From assembly GCA_029948255.1 (NCBI GenBank), contig JALIZF010001522.1:62001-126000 (forward strand): a stretch of DNA of 64,000 nt. Reading direction: 5' to 3'. Made by a program: the position numbers and the translations under genes. The DNA comes from Telmatactis stephensoni. Its lineage: Eukaryota; Cnidaria; Anthozoa; Actiniaria; Isophelliidae. Shown here in pieces: positions 9,991 to 21,839 of this stretch. Positions within the stretch are counted from its first letter, which is position 1. Every line of letters begins with the position of its first letter. The notes below the pieces were generated by a model. That model was not told the origin of the DNA and did no database searches. It saw only the letters and a list, made by a program, of their open reading frames with translations.

Positions 9991-12900
9991 TTACGACGTT
10001 AAGAATAATTTTCGCTGTCTGACAGATGAGGAGTTTCTCTTTTTGATAAGGTTCTTTATAGCATCGACATCGTCTGATAAGATGACTTGATCTTCGTCTG
10101 ATGTCCATGGTGCTTGTCCTGTAAACAAACATGTATATAATAGAGGCTTTGCACCACCACATGACGGCAGCCATGACAGAAGGCACAACAATAGAGTCGA
10201 TCATTTCCCCCTGGGAAACTGGAAACTGAACTCTTTCTCGTGTAAACCAAATTAGTCCAGACTCTATTGTTCCTGCCTCTTGTCATGGCTGCCGTCACGT
10301 GATGGTGCAAAGTCTGTATAAAGGCGGTGTCACGCGGTACAATATTTTCTGCAACTGGTCACGCAATGGTGTTGCAAAACAAGTTGCACGAACCATTGTA
10401 GGGGTGTTAGACGGTGCAGTGCCGAAAAACGTTGTTCCACTGTTTCTCGTGATTGCACGAAGCAGGATATGTTACACGCTGCAATGATCAGTGCGGCAAC
10501 TTGTTTTGCAAGCTCCATTGCGAGACAAGTTACAGAAAACATTGCCCGTGTAACAGCGCCTTAATAGTACAATAACGTTAATATTAGTAATGACAAAATT
10601 AAAGAGATGGAGATGAACTACGATGTATCACATGTAACGTTGATCCTGCCATTACAGAGGCGGATCCAGGATTTTGCAAAGGGGGTGTCCCAAATAGTCC
10701 ACTTGAGAGATGACGTCACATCCAAGATGGCAGCCTCCTAACAATGGATGATGATCTGATGACGTCATCTCGTACGACGCTAGGGGAGTGTCCGGTGCAC
10801 CTATGGACACCCCTCTGGATTCACCCTGCATTAGCCGTCACCCATGTCTCCTCATTTTTTATAATTATAAATATAGTCAGCATTAAACTCTGGAATCATT
10901 CAAGTGTTCAATGGAGTAACATACATTGGTCATAAATACTGTGGTACCAGAGGCTCTGATTCTCACTCTCGGGTTTGTTGTTTGTGAGAGGAGCGCCAAC
11001 CTAATCCTAACCTTGTGCAACAAACCTTGAGTGAGAATTAGAACTTTTGGTACCCAAGATAGGTCATACAACACTATAATCTACGCTCATGGGTTAACAT
11101 CCATTCATGTCCATTTCTCTTCTAACTCTATAACAAAGCTTAAGTAAAAGCATAAAGAAAGTATGAATCAATAAAGATACATTAACTTGTATGTATGTAG
11201 TTCCATACCATTGGCAAGTGTTCCTGTTTCTATCAAGTGTTTGACATCGTCTATTGACCCACTGGTGACATAAAGCACATGAACAATTTGTGCTCTTGTT
11301 AGATCTTTAGTACATGGAAGTTCCTAGTATAAAACATTATCAAAATCATAAATATCCACAATCAAAGCAACAACAAAAACACTGCGATATCATTCTGTCA
11401 ATCATAGTAAAATTCACACAGAAATTGGGGAAAAAAATTCCATGGTTATTTCATTCAATATCTTTTTCATGATTTTCAATCCAGTCTCAAAACTGGCAGT
11501 CGGCAAGCTGGAGTTTTCAGTATTCAACATGAAATATCAAACTGTCGCATTTTCTAACCTAAAACTGAAAACATTTATGGACAAAAATCTAAAATTCCAT
11601 GACTTTTTTTCATTTTATGAATTGATCAACTTATCCTAGACTGATTCCGAAAAGGGCTTTTACAGTGGTTATCCGGATTAGATGAAAGTTTTGATTAATA
11701 TCAATTTAAAGCTTAATTGATCAGCATTGCCTTAGCAACAATAAACAAAGATGGCTGAAATCTGTTTTCTAAAATATCTCTAGATTTTGATGAGGTCTAG
11801 AAAAGCGAATTTATACATGACACAATACACATCAATCCAAATGAATTGAGATAGAATCCAGAGTATTTGATCAGAGCGACTTCGAATAAATTGCGAAAAC
11901 ATTAAGTGAATTTTTACATTTCTTGTTGTTTATAACACTTTTGTGGTATCAGGGCAAGCCACAGTTGTATGTCATTTGTTTCTCATTTTGTGAAACCTAC
12001 TATACATGTACAATAAATATGTCTCTATGACATACCATGACTTTGGTGAACTTTTTAAACTGTTCCTCTGCAAGTTGCCACAGCCTAGACCTCTCATCTG
12101 AAGAAGATGCTTCTGGTAAATCATCTGCATTACTTGAGCTTTGTGCCTCATTGTCAAATAATTGCCGACTACATGTGTTTAACTTTGATGATTTCTGTCC
12201 TTTTGGGGCGTTTTTGTTTTTGCTTTTAGATGGTGATTTTGGTTGTGGTCTATTTGATTTTCGCAGGGATCTTCGTGAAGAACTTGACTTGGATTTATGC
12301 CTGGATGTTGCATTGTCTTCATCTTGTGTGTCTTTTGCTGATGTTTCATCTTCATGTGAGTCACTGTCCTGTGTTTCATCATCATCATCATCATCTTCAG
12401 CAACATTCTCATCGGCATCATTATTCTGATAAGTGGGACTCCCTCCAGCTATTTTCATTAAATGTTCATCAAAATTATCCACATCACTCTCACTATCACT
12501 ATGTCTGGAACTCTTTTTCTTCTTCTTTAAGGATTCATGTCTCAGATCTGCACTACTGGAATCACTGTCATCTGCAGGCTCTCTTCTCTTTGCTGATCGA
12601 GTGTTCCTTGTTGATACTTGTTTTCTGGAAGATTCTGGCTCTTCATCTTTTGAAGAACCTGTAACAAAAATTGTTGAGTTGAGTTACACGTTGGGTCGAA
12701 AGCATCAATTTAGTGCCAAAATTTCTAAAGGTTTACCCCTCAAGAATGTTTCAAAGTAACCAGGAGACCCAGACAAATGATGCTACATTTTTGCGAAACA
12801 TTACATGCAACACAGTGTTGCATCATGTGGCAACATTTCACGGATGGATACACAGTTCAACTGTGTTGCATACAATGCTGCTGAAAATGTTGCAGGCAAA

Positions 12901-15900
12901 ATGTTTCATCTTGTGTATATATGAGCCTTAAGGGTTAAAAAATTCCCACTGTACCTGGACTCTTCAATTTCTTTGCTGGCGATTTTGATATCTCTGGTGA
13001 TTTTCGTTTTTGCACTGGTGGTCTGTTTTTGTCTTTTGATGGTGTTGATTTTGCTGTTTCAACATAAAACATATTTGAGTCTTCTCCATAGATATGTACA
13101 GTGGAAAACAACAATAACAACACCTTCACTGAATCAAACAATGCTGAAAATGTGTACAGCAAGACCATACTGATTAAATGTACTGCCATGCCAAACAATT
13201 ATTTCCACTTAGTTGGTTACTAAGCACTCAATTCAAGGAGCTAAAGAGGCACTTAGCTACACCTTGTGTGTGACTCTTTCACTTCTTTTGTACTGAGCAA
13301 CCTCCAGCATGCACCAAAAACTAAATAGATGCATGCATGTACCAGTCCTTAAATACTGAAATAATATTCATGAAATTATACATGTATAACAGTGTATACA
13401 TATAACACTTTCAAAATACAAGTGAATCTGACCATTCCACACCAAACATTGCCATTCATTAACCTTGAACTACAATAGAGCAGATTTTGTATGACTGTGA
13501 AAATGGCATGGTTACTGCACAGTATGGTTACATCAGGAATTGGGGATGTTTTATAGACATTACAGCATGGTAAGGTAAAGGTACAGCGCAGTAAGTTTCT
13601 AGTTTTCAGTCATGTCATTCAAACAAAACTGACTAGTATCATTTAATAATAATAATAATAATAGTATATTAATAATAATAATAATAATAATTTGCTTGAT
13701 GTACAGTACCTTGTGGTTTTCCAACTCTACTCAAAGTCAAAGATGCTTGCAAATTGTGAAATGGTTGGTCAATTTTGTCTTGAAGGAATACTTTGAAATG
13801 TTTTTGCATAGATTGCCAGGAATGTGCTGTGACCTTATTAAATACAATGCATAAAAGAAATCTATCTCAATGTCAAGGGAATTGAATGTTCATGAAATGT
13901 TCATAAAATGTGTTCAGTCTTCACATAACTATCACTAACCAGTGGAATCATTTGCCAGTCAAACTGGCATTTTTATCAGACATCTGTCTAATGAATGGCG
14001 CTTATATACAGCCTGGGTACATCAGCAACATATCTGATTTTTTGGACTAATTACATGTACAATATATGTCAAAAGGGATCATTTCTTTCATGCTCTTGAT
14101 TGGCAAGTGCTATTTACTACAAATTTAGAGTTGTCAATTTCAAAATAGAGAACATCGAGATTTCATTGACTACTCACATGTTCATCTTCCATCTTCTTCC
14201 ACAAGACGTTGCCACCAGTAGGCATGTCATCTGATGCATACTCTTTTACATAATGTATGATCTTCATATCGTCAGCATGACTGTACTTTTTTCTCCTAAA
14301 TCTGGATAAGTATGTGATGATAAAACCATATTATTTTATATAACAATATTGGTATATTATATGCACTATGATTGGTCCAGAACCATGTGTAATTACAGTA
14401 CACAAAAATCATGTCAATGAACCAATTAAGAGAGCTCTGATTGGTTGAAATGTTGTGATGAATATTATATAAAACAAATAGACTCCATTTTCCTGGGGGA
14501 ATGTACTTTAACTAGATGAAAAGAAGACACCACAATGTGGTATACTCCTTTTGTCCTAACCACATTTAGATGTCATCTGTGTATCTATTAGAGTACAGAT
14601 GTACAGAAAAATGGAATCTATTTGTTACATATAATATAGATGATTTTATACTATTATGAAAAACTATACATTCAAGGATAAGTGCACAATTCTACTATAC
14701 ATACTAGTACATGTTAGATTTAGTATTTTAAAAGTAAAATACCTTTGTTTAGAACTTGATTTATCATCATCTTGACCAGTGAACTTCACATACGTAAATC
14801 GAGGTTGGTACCTTCTGTCCCTGCAATCCATACAAAGAAATCAGGTTAAACTCATCGGTGGTGATGAGGTTGGGCTAAGGTGCTCTAATGCCACTACGAA
14901 GGACGTGTCCCTGTCCCCAGCAGCAAGGAGGTAACCATGGTAACCATCCATGGTCCATCACCTAGCACCACTTTCAAACAGGAATTGCACCCAGTTGTAT
15001 CTGCAGGTACAGTAAGTATAAGATTACTTACAATTTATACTTTTGAATTTCTTGCACAACTTGTTTGTTAACACTATCCTTGATAAAGTCTGTAGATATA
15101 AAACCTTTTACTTGTCCTTGGGATGGATCAGCAAGCCTGAAATAAGCAATTATCAAAATGTACTTTGTCTGGAAAAATTGTCTCTTCAATGTATTGTCTA
15201 TTTGCAGGGGTTTCAAAAAGATTTATAAGTAGATGCCCAAAGTGTACCAGCTGTGACCTGTAATTAGGGGCTGTAATACAGTTTTAATAGTAACCCATAG
15301 TGAGGCAAAGTAGTCAGCATAACACCACTGGTGTCTGACTTCTATTGTAATCCCTATTATTTGACTTAGTTTTTAAAATGGCAGTCACATTATTTTCTAA
15401 AGGTTCTGGGCTGTTTCTTGAAAGACCCCATATAAACAGTGCGAGCCTGTTAACTTATCCAATAAAGTTTATGGGTACATTTATTTCTGAAAGCGTATGT
15501 AAATTTGAATTTCTCTGACTTTATAGGCAAGTTTACAGGTCCTCATGCACTCAGGACTGTAATTTTTCCTTTAAATTAATGGGCCCGTAAAGTTATTGGG
15601 TCTTTCAAGAAGATGGACCCCTGATTACTGTAGAATATTGCATTTACAATGCACAGCTGCAAAATAATCATTGTTGTCGAGAGATTCTAAAGTAAATAGT
15701 CTTACATAGGCAGCACTGCACAATCACAATCTACAGTATAAGTAGAGCAGATTTCATATGAGTGTAAAACGTACTAAGCCATTCCGTAACCATGTCAGTG
15801 CCATGTTGACTGTAAAAACATCCAAAATTCCTGCCCTAACTGTGTCGTGACCGTGCAGTGTCATTTTCACAGTCATACAAAATATACTCTCTTTCACCCA

Positions 15901-16655
15901 CTATGATAGAGCAGATTTCGTATGAGTGTGCAACAGACGATGCCACGCCGTGACCGTGTCAGTGCTGTGTTGTCTATAAAAACATTCGAAATTCCTGTCG
16001 TAACTGTGCCGTGATGGTGTGGTGCCATTTTCACAGTCATACGAAATCTACTCTATGCTTCTGTAGTACAGTGGTTGGACCTCTCCTAGTTGTTGTTGTT
16101 GTTGTTGTTTTCTACACTGCTGTATACAGTAACAACAATGAAATGTTTTACTTACTTTATAACTTTATCTGAATCACCAGCTTTACTAGTAATACATCCA
16201 CCACCTTTCTACAATAACGAAAGAACAACAGTTAAGGCCGATGGCTTGTTTTGTCGACGCCATTGAACACAAATAATGCAGCACAAATAATGTGCAATAA
16301 TGCTACTAATGTAGCAAAGCTTTGAATAAACAGTTGATCAACACTAAACTAGATCTAAAATAGCTTTTCCTAAAAGAGTTCTATATATCTTTCCAGCACT
16401 AAACTATCAAATTTTGTCAACAACATTCCATGTTGCAGTCGTTCGCGCTCAAAAAGCTTTTGTGCCGTCTGACATTTTCAGGGATTTCTTCCAATTGAGA
16501 AGACTTTTTAACTCATTACTTCCATCTCTTACCTCTATAATATCACGGAGCGATTTATCTTTAGTCTTTTTGTCTAGAAAGAACTGCAAAGGCTCTCCAT
16601 TTTCGTTAAGAAAGAGGACAGGACAAACATAACTTTTCTTGATAGAAGGCGCCAT
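9991..16655 (-). CDS. TERF2IP: TERF2IP/RAP1 ortholog, shelterin-type telomere protein
   Basis: Nuclear telomere-associated protein; in vertebrates it binds TRF2 and restrains homology-directed repair at chromosome ends. Ten exons on the minus strand: 16655-16533, 16208-16156, 15136-15032, 14820-14743, 14295-14178, 13833-13710, 13053-12955, 12658-12036, 11323-11209, 10118-9991 (stop TAA). Borders are GT/AG, phases agree throughout, giving 521 aa (human is about 400). The N-terminal BRCT-like region (residues 1-95) has PVLFLNENGEPLQFFLD, matching the RAP1 start 'LFVR.DG..M.FYV'. The Myb domain (about 120-185) shows YSHADDMKIIHYVKEYA, GGNVLWKKME and TAHSWQSMQKHFKVFL, the last close to the vertebrate T-x-H-S-W-Q-S-x-x-x-x-[FY]-x-x-[FY]-L. 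A 208-codon exon carries a long acidic/Ser-Lys-rich linker. The C-terminal RCT domain begins near 442 (LTRAQIVHVLYVTSGSID) and ends WTSDEDQVIL..DDVDAIK. The length excess is in the linker. Confidence 0.92.
10145..10315. repeat. Inverted-repeat element upstream of the RAP1 last exon
   Basis: Arms 'gctttgcaccaccacatgac ggcagccatgacag' and '..tgtcatggctgccgtcacgtgatggtgcaaagtc' enclose 'aatagagtc..gactctatt'. It occupies the last RAP1 intron and is followed directly by a second foldback at about 10320-10562 (ends ggcggtgtcacgcgg / cccgtgtaacagcgcc; inner caaaacaagttgc / gcaacttgttttg). Confidence 0.75.
12841..12915. repeat. 'Gcaacattg' low-copy repeat fragment
   Basis: The stretch 'caacactgtgttgcat..gcaacattt' between RAP1 exons 7 and 8 resembles about 46185-46400 and 23470-23730, which share runs of gcaac/gttgc motifs in inverted order. 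These look like members of one foldback family; boundaries are unclear. Confidence 0.4.
13650..13691. repeat. (AAT)n microsatellite
   Basis: About thirteen AAT/ATA triplets with one interruption (agtat), in RAP1 intron 6, just downstream of exon 6 on the minus strand. Confidence 0.9.
14326..14642. mobile_element. Foldback/MITE family A, copy in RAP1 intron
   Basis: Carries the family signature: 'tgattggttgaaatg', 'tataaaacaaatagactcca', an internal 'caatgtggt' and a right end 'attagagtacagatgtacag aaaaatggaatctatttgtt'. Related copies: 34775-35043, 53795-54135, 62520-62850, and a solo right end at 8846-8882. It is non-coding; the right end is the reverse complement of the inner left motif. 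Confidence 0.8.
15744..15891. mobile_element. Foldback/MITE family B, copy 1
   Basis: About 148 bp with ends 'agagcagatttcatatgagt gt' and 'acagtcatacaaaatatactct', and a core with repeated 'ccgtg' motifs (gtgtcgtgaccgtgcagtg). It lies 16 bp from a second copy in the same RAP1 intron. Confidence 0.8.
15908..16055. mobile_element. Foldback/MITE family B, copy 2
   Basis: Same ends (agagcagatttcgtatgagt / cagtcatacgaaatctactct) and the core motifs 'acattcgaaattcctgtcg'. Direct orientation relative to copy 1, making a two-element cluster. Further copies: 18508-18918 (interrupted), 18920-19073 and 47212-47355. Confidence 0.85.
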
Positions 16656-17037
16656 TTTTTTGAGTACTGCGCTATGGATGACGGGATAGATTAGTGCACA
16701 GTCCCTTTTCAGTCATTCTCATTTCTTTTCTTGCTGACAGTTCTTCTAGGTTCTTCGTTTTTCTTTCAAAATACTTTAATATTAAATCTTTTATCATCAG
16801 CATTCATATTTTAGCTTTAATTCAAAATTCATAAATTCTCTGACTAAGGAATAACACTTATTCGCGTTACAAGATTTCAAAAAGTACTTTAATGGCTTTT
16901 TGTCTTTACTTTCTCTTTCTTAATCTTCTCTTTTCTTTCTTTTTGTCAAACCTCAAGAAAGTTTTGAAATTTTGGATTGGATTCTTCGCGTCATTTCTGA
17001 TCTGAACTTTGGGAATTCGATATTGTTGTCACGTGGT

Positions 17038-17042
17038 CCAAT
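17038..17042 (+). promoter_or_regulatory. CCAAT box in the divergent RAP1/17.3-kb-gene promoter
   Basis: A CCAAT pentamer in 'acgtggtccaatagctg' lies 214 bp upstream of the + strand ATG (17256) and about 380 bp upstream of the RAP1 ATG on the other strand. The two start codons are 600 bp apart, head to head, so the interval is probably a shared promoter. No TATA box was recognised. Confidence 0.35.
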
Positions 17043-17255
17043 AGCTGTCTGAAATTCAATCCTGTTCACTCAAGCATTCAAATTGTAAACATAAGATCTT
17101 TATGACAACCTCTCTCGTGTGCGCGTAGCAAAGAAATATTTCCATTGAACTATATTTTATTTGGCTTCTCTAGGGCTCCATCTTTAGCCCTACAAGGAAT
17201 CATATTCATTGGAACTAGGTGTTAAAATCATTTCTTTGAAAGTCAAGTACTCAGA

Positions 17256-19859
17256 ATGAAGGACTCTTCCACGAGTGTGCCTCCTTCACAAAGCCAGCTT
17301 GAAAGACCAACAACTACGGCCCAAAGACAAAGAACAGCGGATCCAGCTATAAGAAATTTAGATTCTAGAGCTTCCACAGGTACTTATTTACAGTGTGTTG
17401 TCCTTTTAATGAAACAATTCATTTGCTAATTGAGTGTTGCAATTCTCTCTTCAGTACACAGCCCGTCATACGATCGTCCAGGACGACCTGGAGTTCGATT
17501 AACTTCTTTATCAGCTCTATATCAACCTGCATTTAAGCCTTACGCCTTCTCTCATATGTATTCTACAAAATACATCCAAGATTTTCCTGAAAAATACGTC
17601 GTTCCTCCGTCTCCGGCAAGGTAAGATGCTTGAAAGAAGTCAAAACTTGATATTTTTAGCGACATTGCTTGTTGCCATAGCAACAAGAGCTATTTCATTA
17701 CCGCTTTGAAGTTTTTGGCCTATAAATATTGCATTCACTATGGAAAATTCATAAAAATAATCGCATTATGAATAAGAGTGGTTTTTTTTTCAGTATTTAG
17801 GTAATATTATTAATAATTTTGATAAAATTTTTGAAACTAAATTGTATTCAACTCGTTGTAGGCCAGACTCCACGAATTACGCGACCATAGACTACAGCTT
17901 TAGCAAAACCATGTACAATCAACATTTTCAAAAACAGAAGCCCATGACTCTAGCCTTTGTGGTGCCTTACTCAAGACACAGAAAAAATAATCCTCAGCCA
18001 GCTAATCTGTCCAACAACTATAAGTACCCTAATTCGGTAAGTCACTTTCTCCAAGTCTATCCAATACGTACTTCCCGCCAAAAGATACCCAACACTAATA
18101 CACAGATAAAGGATGTGATTTATTTTATTTTAAAAAAATCTTACAATCTCACATACATTATCTATATTTGAATATATTGATTAATAGCTAGCTAGATTGG
18201 GCTACCTGTGGTCCTGTGATTTTGACCCCTGAAAGGTACGATGACCATCGGTACGTGTCCCGCGGATCATAACGTAGTTTTGAATCCTTTTCTTTTTTTT
18301 CAAATTAACGGGGTGTTTATTTCATATACCTAGTCAAGATGGATATGGTCATCGCCCACACAACTGCAAGGTCGAGATACACATTCTTCACAAGGTACGT
18401 TATTATAGTGTAAAATTACATATAACCTGTTGCACGCAAAAATTGACAATTGAAGTGAAGTGCGAGTAATATGGTATTGCGTGCAACGTTCATTATGACC
18501 GAGTAGTTTTTGGGGTATGAGTGTGAAACGGACCGCGTGGGGTGCCGTGACCATGTCAGGACTGTATCGTCTCAAGATACCATAATACTAAGAGAGCGAA
18601 ATGATATTGATGTCTGCGCGAGGTGCTTGGGGCTTAAGGTTATTTTTAGTAACAGGTAGCTGACGTCATATCGCGCGGAAGCAATGAAATTTGATTGCCG
18701 GAGGAGAAACGGTTCGTATCTGCGCGCGCTTAAAAATCAATGGTGCCTTGCGCATGCGTGCGCGATATGGCGTCAACTTCCTGTTACTAAAGACAATTAA
18801 GCGCCAAGCAGATCGCGCAGACATCAATCTGCGAGTTTCGCTCTCTTAGTATTATGGTCTCTTGATCGTCAATAAAATCATTCGAAATTCCTGTTGTAAC
18901 TATGCCGTACCGTGGCCATAGAACAGATTTCGTATGATCATGAGTGTGAAACGAACCGTTCTGTGCCGCGACTGTGTCAGTGCCGTGATGTCTATGAAAA
19001 CATTCGAAATTCTTGCCGTAACCGTGCCGTGACCGTGCGGTGCCGTTTTCACAGTCATACGAAATCTGCTCTATGTTGATATGTCGGTACTTTAAGAGGT
19101 GAAAAGTGTTAAAGAGACGTTGCTAGACGACAACTTTTAGCGCAACGTTTGTGCATGTTGTAGCACGCATGTGCGCGATTTCTAGTGCAATATTGTTGGG
19201 TTTTCAAAACTCACAACACTGCTGCCACCAATTTCTTACAACCGCGCGCGTGTTATGTTACCTTCACCTACTGGCCCCCCCGGTTGCACGAAGAGTGGCC
19301 ATCCGTTGGATAAACCCTTATCCAGTAGAGAACGAAAATGATGGTGTTTTCAATAATCTTATCCACTGGATAAAGATATATTTCCAAGGGGTACATAGCG
19401 CTATCCGGCCTTCGTGCAACTGGAACCTGAAATTTAACGCAACGGAGTTCGTTACGCATTGTCGTTGGTGTTGCACAAGGAGGTGTACGTAGAAAGAGCA
19501 TATATTTTTAGACAATGGGAGGTCTGAAGGAATCACCCTGCAGTGTTAACTAAAATTCTTGCTATGAGAGTAGAATGATCCTTTCATAGAATTAATGACA
19601 TATTTTTGGTATTGAACTCCTCCATTAGCAGGAGAAAATATTATGTTAAGATCCACCTTCCCATTTTGCCGCTTTCAAAAATGGTTTGACCGTTCCCCAA
19701 ATTTCTCAGGCGCTGCCCTCTTCTTAAATATATAGGTGAATGCTACTTTAAGTGCCCTAAAACTTATCTTATTTCATGTTACAGGTCCAGGGTGGAGCCA
19801 TGGTAGCCGTAATCCATACCCACGCCAACATAGATGGTATTCAAGATGACAAATGCTAA
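17256..19859 (+). CDS. Uncharacterised 179-aa Pro/Tyr-rich protein
   Basis: Not recognised. Four exons: 17256-17379, 17455-17620, 17862-18036, 19785-19859 (stop TAA), with GT/AG borders and consistent phases (1, 2, 0). The start is the first ATG of the open exon (MKDSSTSVPPSQSQLERP). The protein has no signal peptide and no membrane segment. The N-terminal 40 residues are polar; the middle is rich in Pro, Tyr and Ser (SALYQPAFKPYAFSHMYSTK, FPEKYVVPPSPARP, YATIDYSFSKTMYNQHFQK). The C-terminus is VAVIHTHANIDGIQDDKC. The short, basic, Tyr/Pro-rich make-up is like that of small ciliary or sperm microtubule-associated proteins, but that is only an impression. The codon-level openness of all four exons and the splice fit argue for a real gene. 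An AATAAA at 19957-19962 lies about 100 bp after the stop. Confidence 0.72.
18508..18918. mobile_element. Family B element split by a nested foldback element
   Basis: The left half of a family B element (18508-18571: gtatgagtgtgaaacggacc..) and its right half (about 18866-18918: caataaaatcattcgaaatt..) are separated by a 290-bp foldback at about 18572-18867. The inner element has arms 'accataatactaagagagcg aaa' and its complement, with 'gatgtctgcgcga' / 'tcgcgcagacatc' further in. ATCGTC occurs on both sides of the insert and is probably the target duplication. A partial copy of the inner element is at about 29420-29492. Confidence 0.75.
18920..19073. mobile_element. Foldback/MITE family B, copy 4
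   Basis: Ends 'agaacagatttcgtatgatc' and 'cacagtcatacgaaatctgct ct', core 'gtgccgtgatgtctatgaaa'. It directly abuts the split family B copy, in intron 3 of the 179-aa protein gene. Confidence 0.85.
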
Positions 19860-19956
19860 CAGAAAGTAGAATAACAATATTTGAAATGAACTTGTATTAG
19901 GAATAGGTAAAATTCTTCTTCAGAATCCCGCAAAGTATCATGGTAGATTTTTTAGA

Positions 19957-19962
19957 AATAAA
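19957..19962 (+). terminator. Poly(A) signal of the 179-aa protein gene
   Basis: AATAAA 98 bp after the stop codon of the 17256-19859 gene, in an AT-rich context. No other canonical hexamer was seen between the stop and this site. Confidence 0.5.
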
Positions 19963-20064
19963 CAATGATGTATTTTGTAATCCGGTTTGTTTATTTATTT
20001 GTTTGTTTGTTCTTTATTTGTTCATTTGTTTATACACCTGATTATGAGTTCGGTTTGTCCAGGA

Positions 20065-20357
20065 TTATCTACGGTGGCCCACAGGGGCAAAACACAATGC
20101 AAAATTCCTTTGAAAACATAACAAAGTTTTATGGAACACAACAATCTTTCACAGAACACAACAAAGTTTTATGGAACACAACAATCTTTCACAGAACACA
20201 ACAAAGTTGCGTGGAACACAACAATCTTTCACTGAACACAACAAAGTTTCGTGGAACACAACAATCTTTCACTGAACACAAAGTTTCGTGGAACACAACA
20301 ATCTCTCACAGAACACAACAAAGTTTCACAGTACACAAGTCTTTCACAAGCAACTAA
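20065..20357 (+). repeat. Dispersed repeat with internal 42-bp tandem array, copy 1
   Basis: Begins 'tacggtggcccacaggggca', continues into about five copies of a 42-bp unit made of 'acaacaaagtttcgtggaac' and 'acaacaatctttcactgaac', and ends 'cagtacacaagtctttcaca agcaact'. An inverted copy with the same start and end but only about two units is at 24568-24770. The array stays open as repeated NTTKF.. peptides by chance. Confidence 0.88.
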
Positions 20358-20830
20358 AATCGCGGGGCAACACTCTTTCACAAGCACAGCTGCCACAAGC
20401 TTCCCAGTCTGATTATCTGTGGATTATGTCTAGTAACGGTCATTTCCAGGTTGAAAGCCAAATATACCCTGTTATAATTAGAAATGCTCTCAAAATGACT
20501 GATTTTTTCAAATATCATGGCAAATATTGAGTTCAAAAATAACGATTAATGCTTATTTAAGTCTCGGAACTCAGGGATAGCTTGTTACCTCTTTCCCTCA
20601 TCCCTCTCCTCTCCTCACCCCTATTTGCGTATTTGTTCAAATGGAACCTTAATTCTGGTGTACGTCGATCAGGTGGCACATACAGCACAATCGGAGAACA
20701 GTGAAAACGATATATAGCCTGGTTTTCATTATCGAAGCAAGACAACGACAAGCTCGCTCGTGTTTTCACTTGTAAAAGTAGCGACGCAAGCATAAACGCT
20801 AGCGCAAAAGAACGGAAGGTTTTATAATTT

Positions 20831-21012
20831 TTCTTGCGTCGTCTTTCGTTGTCCTTCGTCGTCTTGCGTCGTCTTGCGTTGTCTTGCGTCGTCTTGCGTT
20901 GTCTTGCGTCGTCTTGCATGCGTTGTGTTGAGTCATCGTGCGTGGTTTTCCGTTGTCTTGCGTCGTCTTGTGTTATCTTGCGTCGTCTTGCGTCGTCTTG
21001 CGTCGTTAGCGT
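20831..21012. repeat. 10-bp minisatellite (cttgcgtcgt)n
   Basis: About eighteen imperfect copies of cttgcgtcgt/cttgcgttgt. The flanks share 'tttcactagcgacgcaagca' style sequence with 7018-7135 and 'gaaccaggcatta', suggesting the array lies inside a dispersed foldback element related to the one near 7.0 kb. Confidence 0.88.
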
Positions 21013-21839
21013 GAACCAGGCATTATATCGTATTTATCCCACACCATAGCGAATACAGCCAATCAGAAAGCAGGAATGCCGTTTTATATTCGGCGGTAAA
21101 CTGTCTCTTCCCATGAGACATTGCCATTATTTGCTGTATTTTCTATGTTGTAGGCTTAATGTAGGATAAAATAATTGTATGTATTTGCTACCTGACGCAT
21201 AAAATCAAATCAAAGCGATTTGAATTCATGCTACGGGGACAAATTCAGTAATATAAGTTAAGAATTTTGAAAGAAATGGTTTCCAATTTTATTATTCAAA
21301 TAGGTATTTAAAAGTAAAAATATTATCACTTGCGAGAAAAAAAGGCCTGATATTCGTAAAGAGAAAAAAAAAATAGGAAAAAACGTCCAGACATTCGGAA
21401 AAAAAAGGAAAAAAAGAAAGAAATTTGTAATGTCTAGGAAATGCACCCCACAGAAACAATGCAGTAAGATATATGAATAATTATAATTAAAAATAAAAAA
21501 TGAAAATGAAATTGATCAGAAAAAATATCAAAAACACCAAACATTTAAAAACAAGTTCAAAAAGATGTAATTTTAACTTAAAGCTTGGGATAGAAACGGA
21601 AAAAACGAAGAAAAAAGAAGTCAGAAAAGAATCCGGCGTCGACGAGGATCGAACCTGTAACCCCTTAAAGAGCACCCCCCGGAAATAAAATAACAGGCTG
21701 AATAAATAGCTGTAAAAAGAAAAAAAAAATGAAATTTTGGGACGATTCTCCCGAGACATTCTGAGAAGCTGAGACATCGAATCGACTTACGTTACGGATG
21801 AAGATTTCGGCCCCATCCACGCTATCCCGGTGCTACATA

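Noticed and set aside
12037..12664. ORFs on the + strand with Ser/Asp- and His-rich products
   Set aside because: They are antisense shadows of the acidic RAP1 exon 12658-12036, which has splice and phase support.
18661..18790. GC-rich stretch suggestive of a CpG promoter
   Set aside because: It is the interior of the nested foldback element, not a gene start.
20834..21049. ORF with RRLASSCVV repeats
   Set aside because: Translation of the 10-bp minisatellite.
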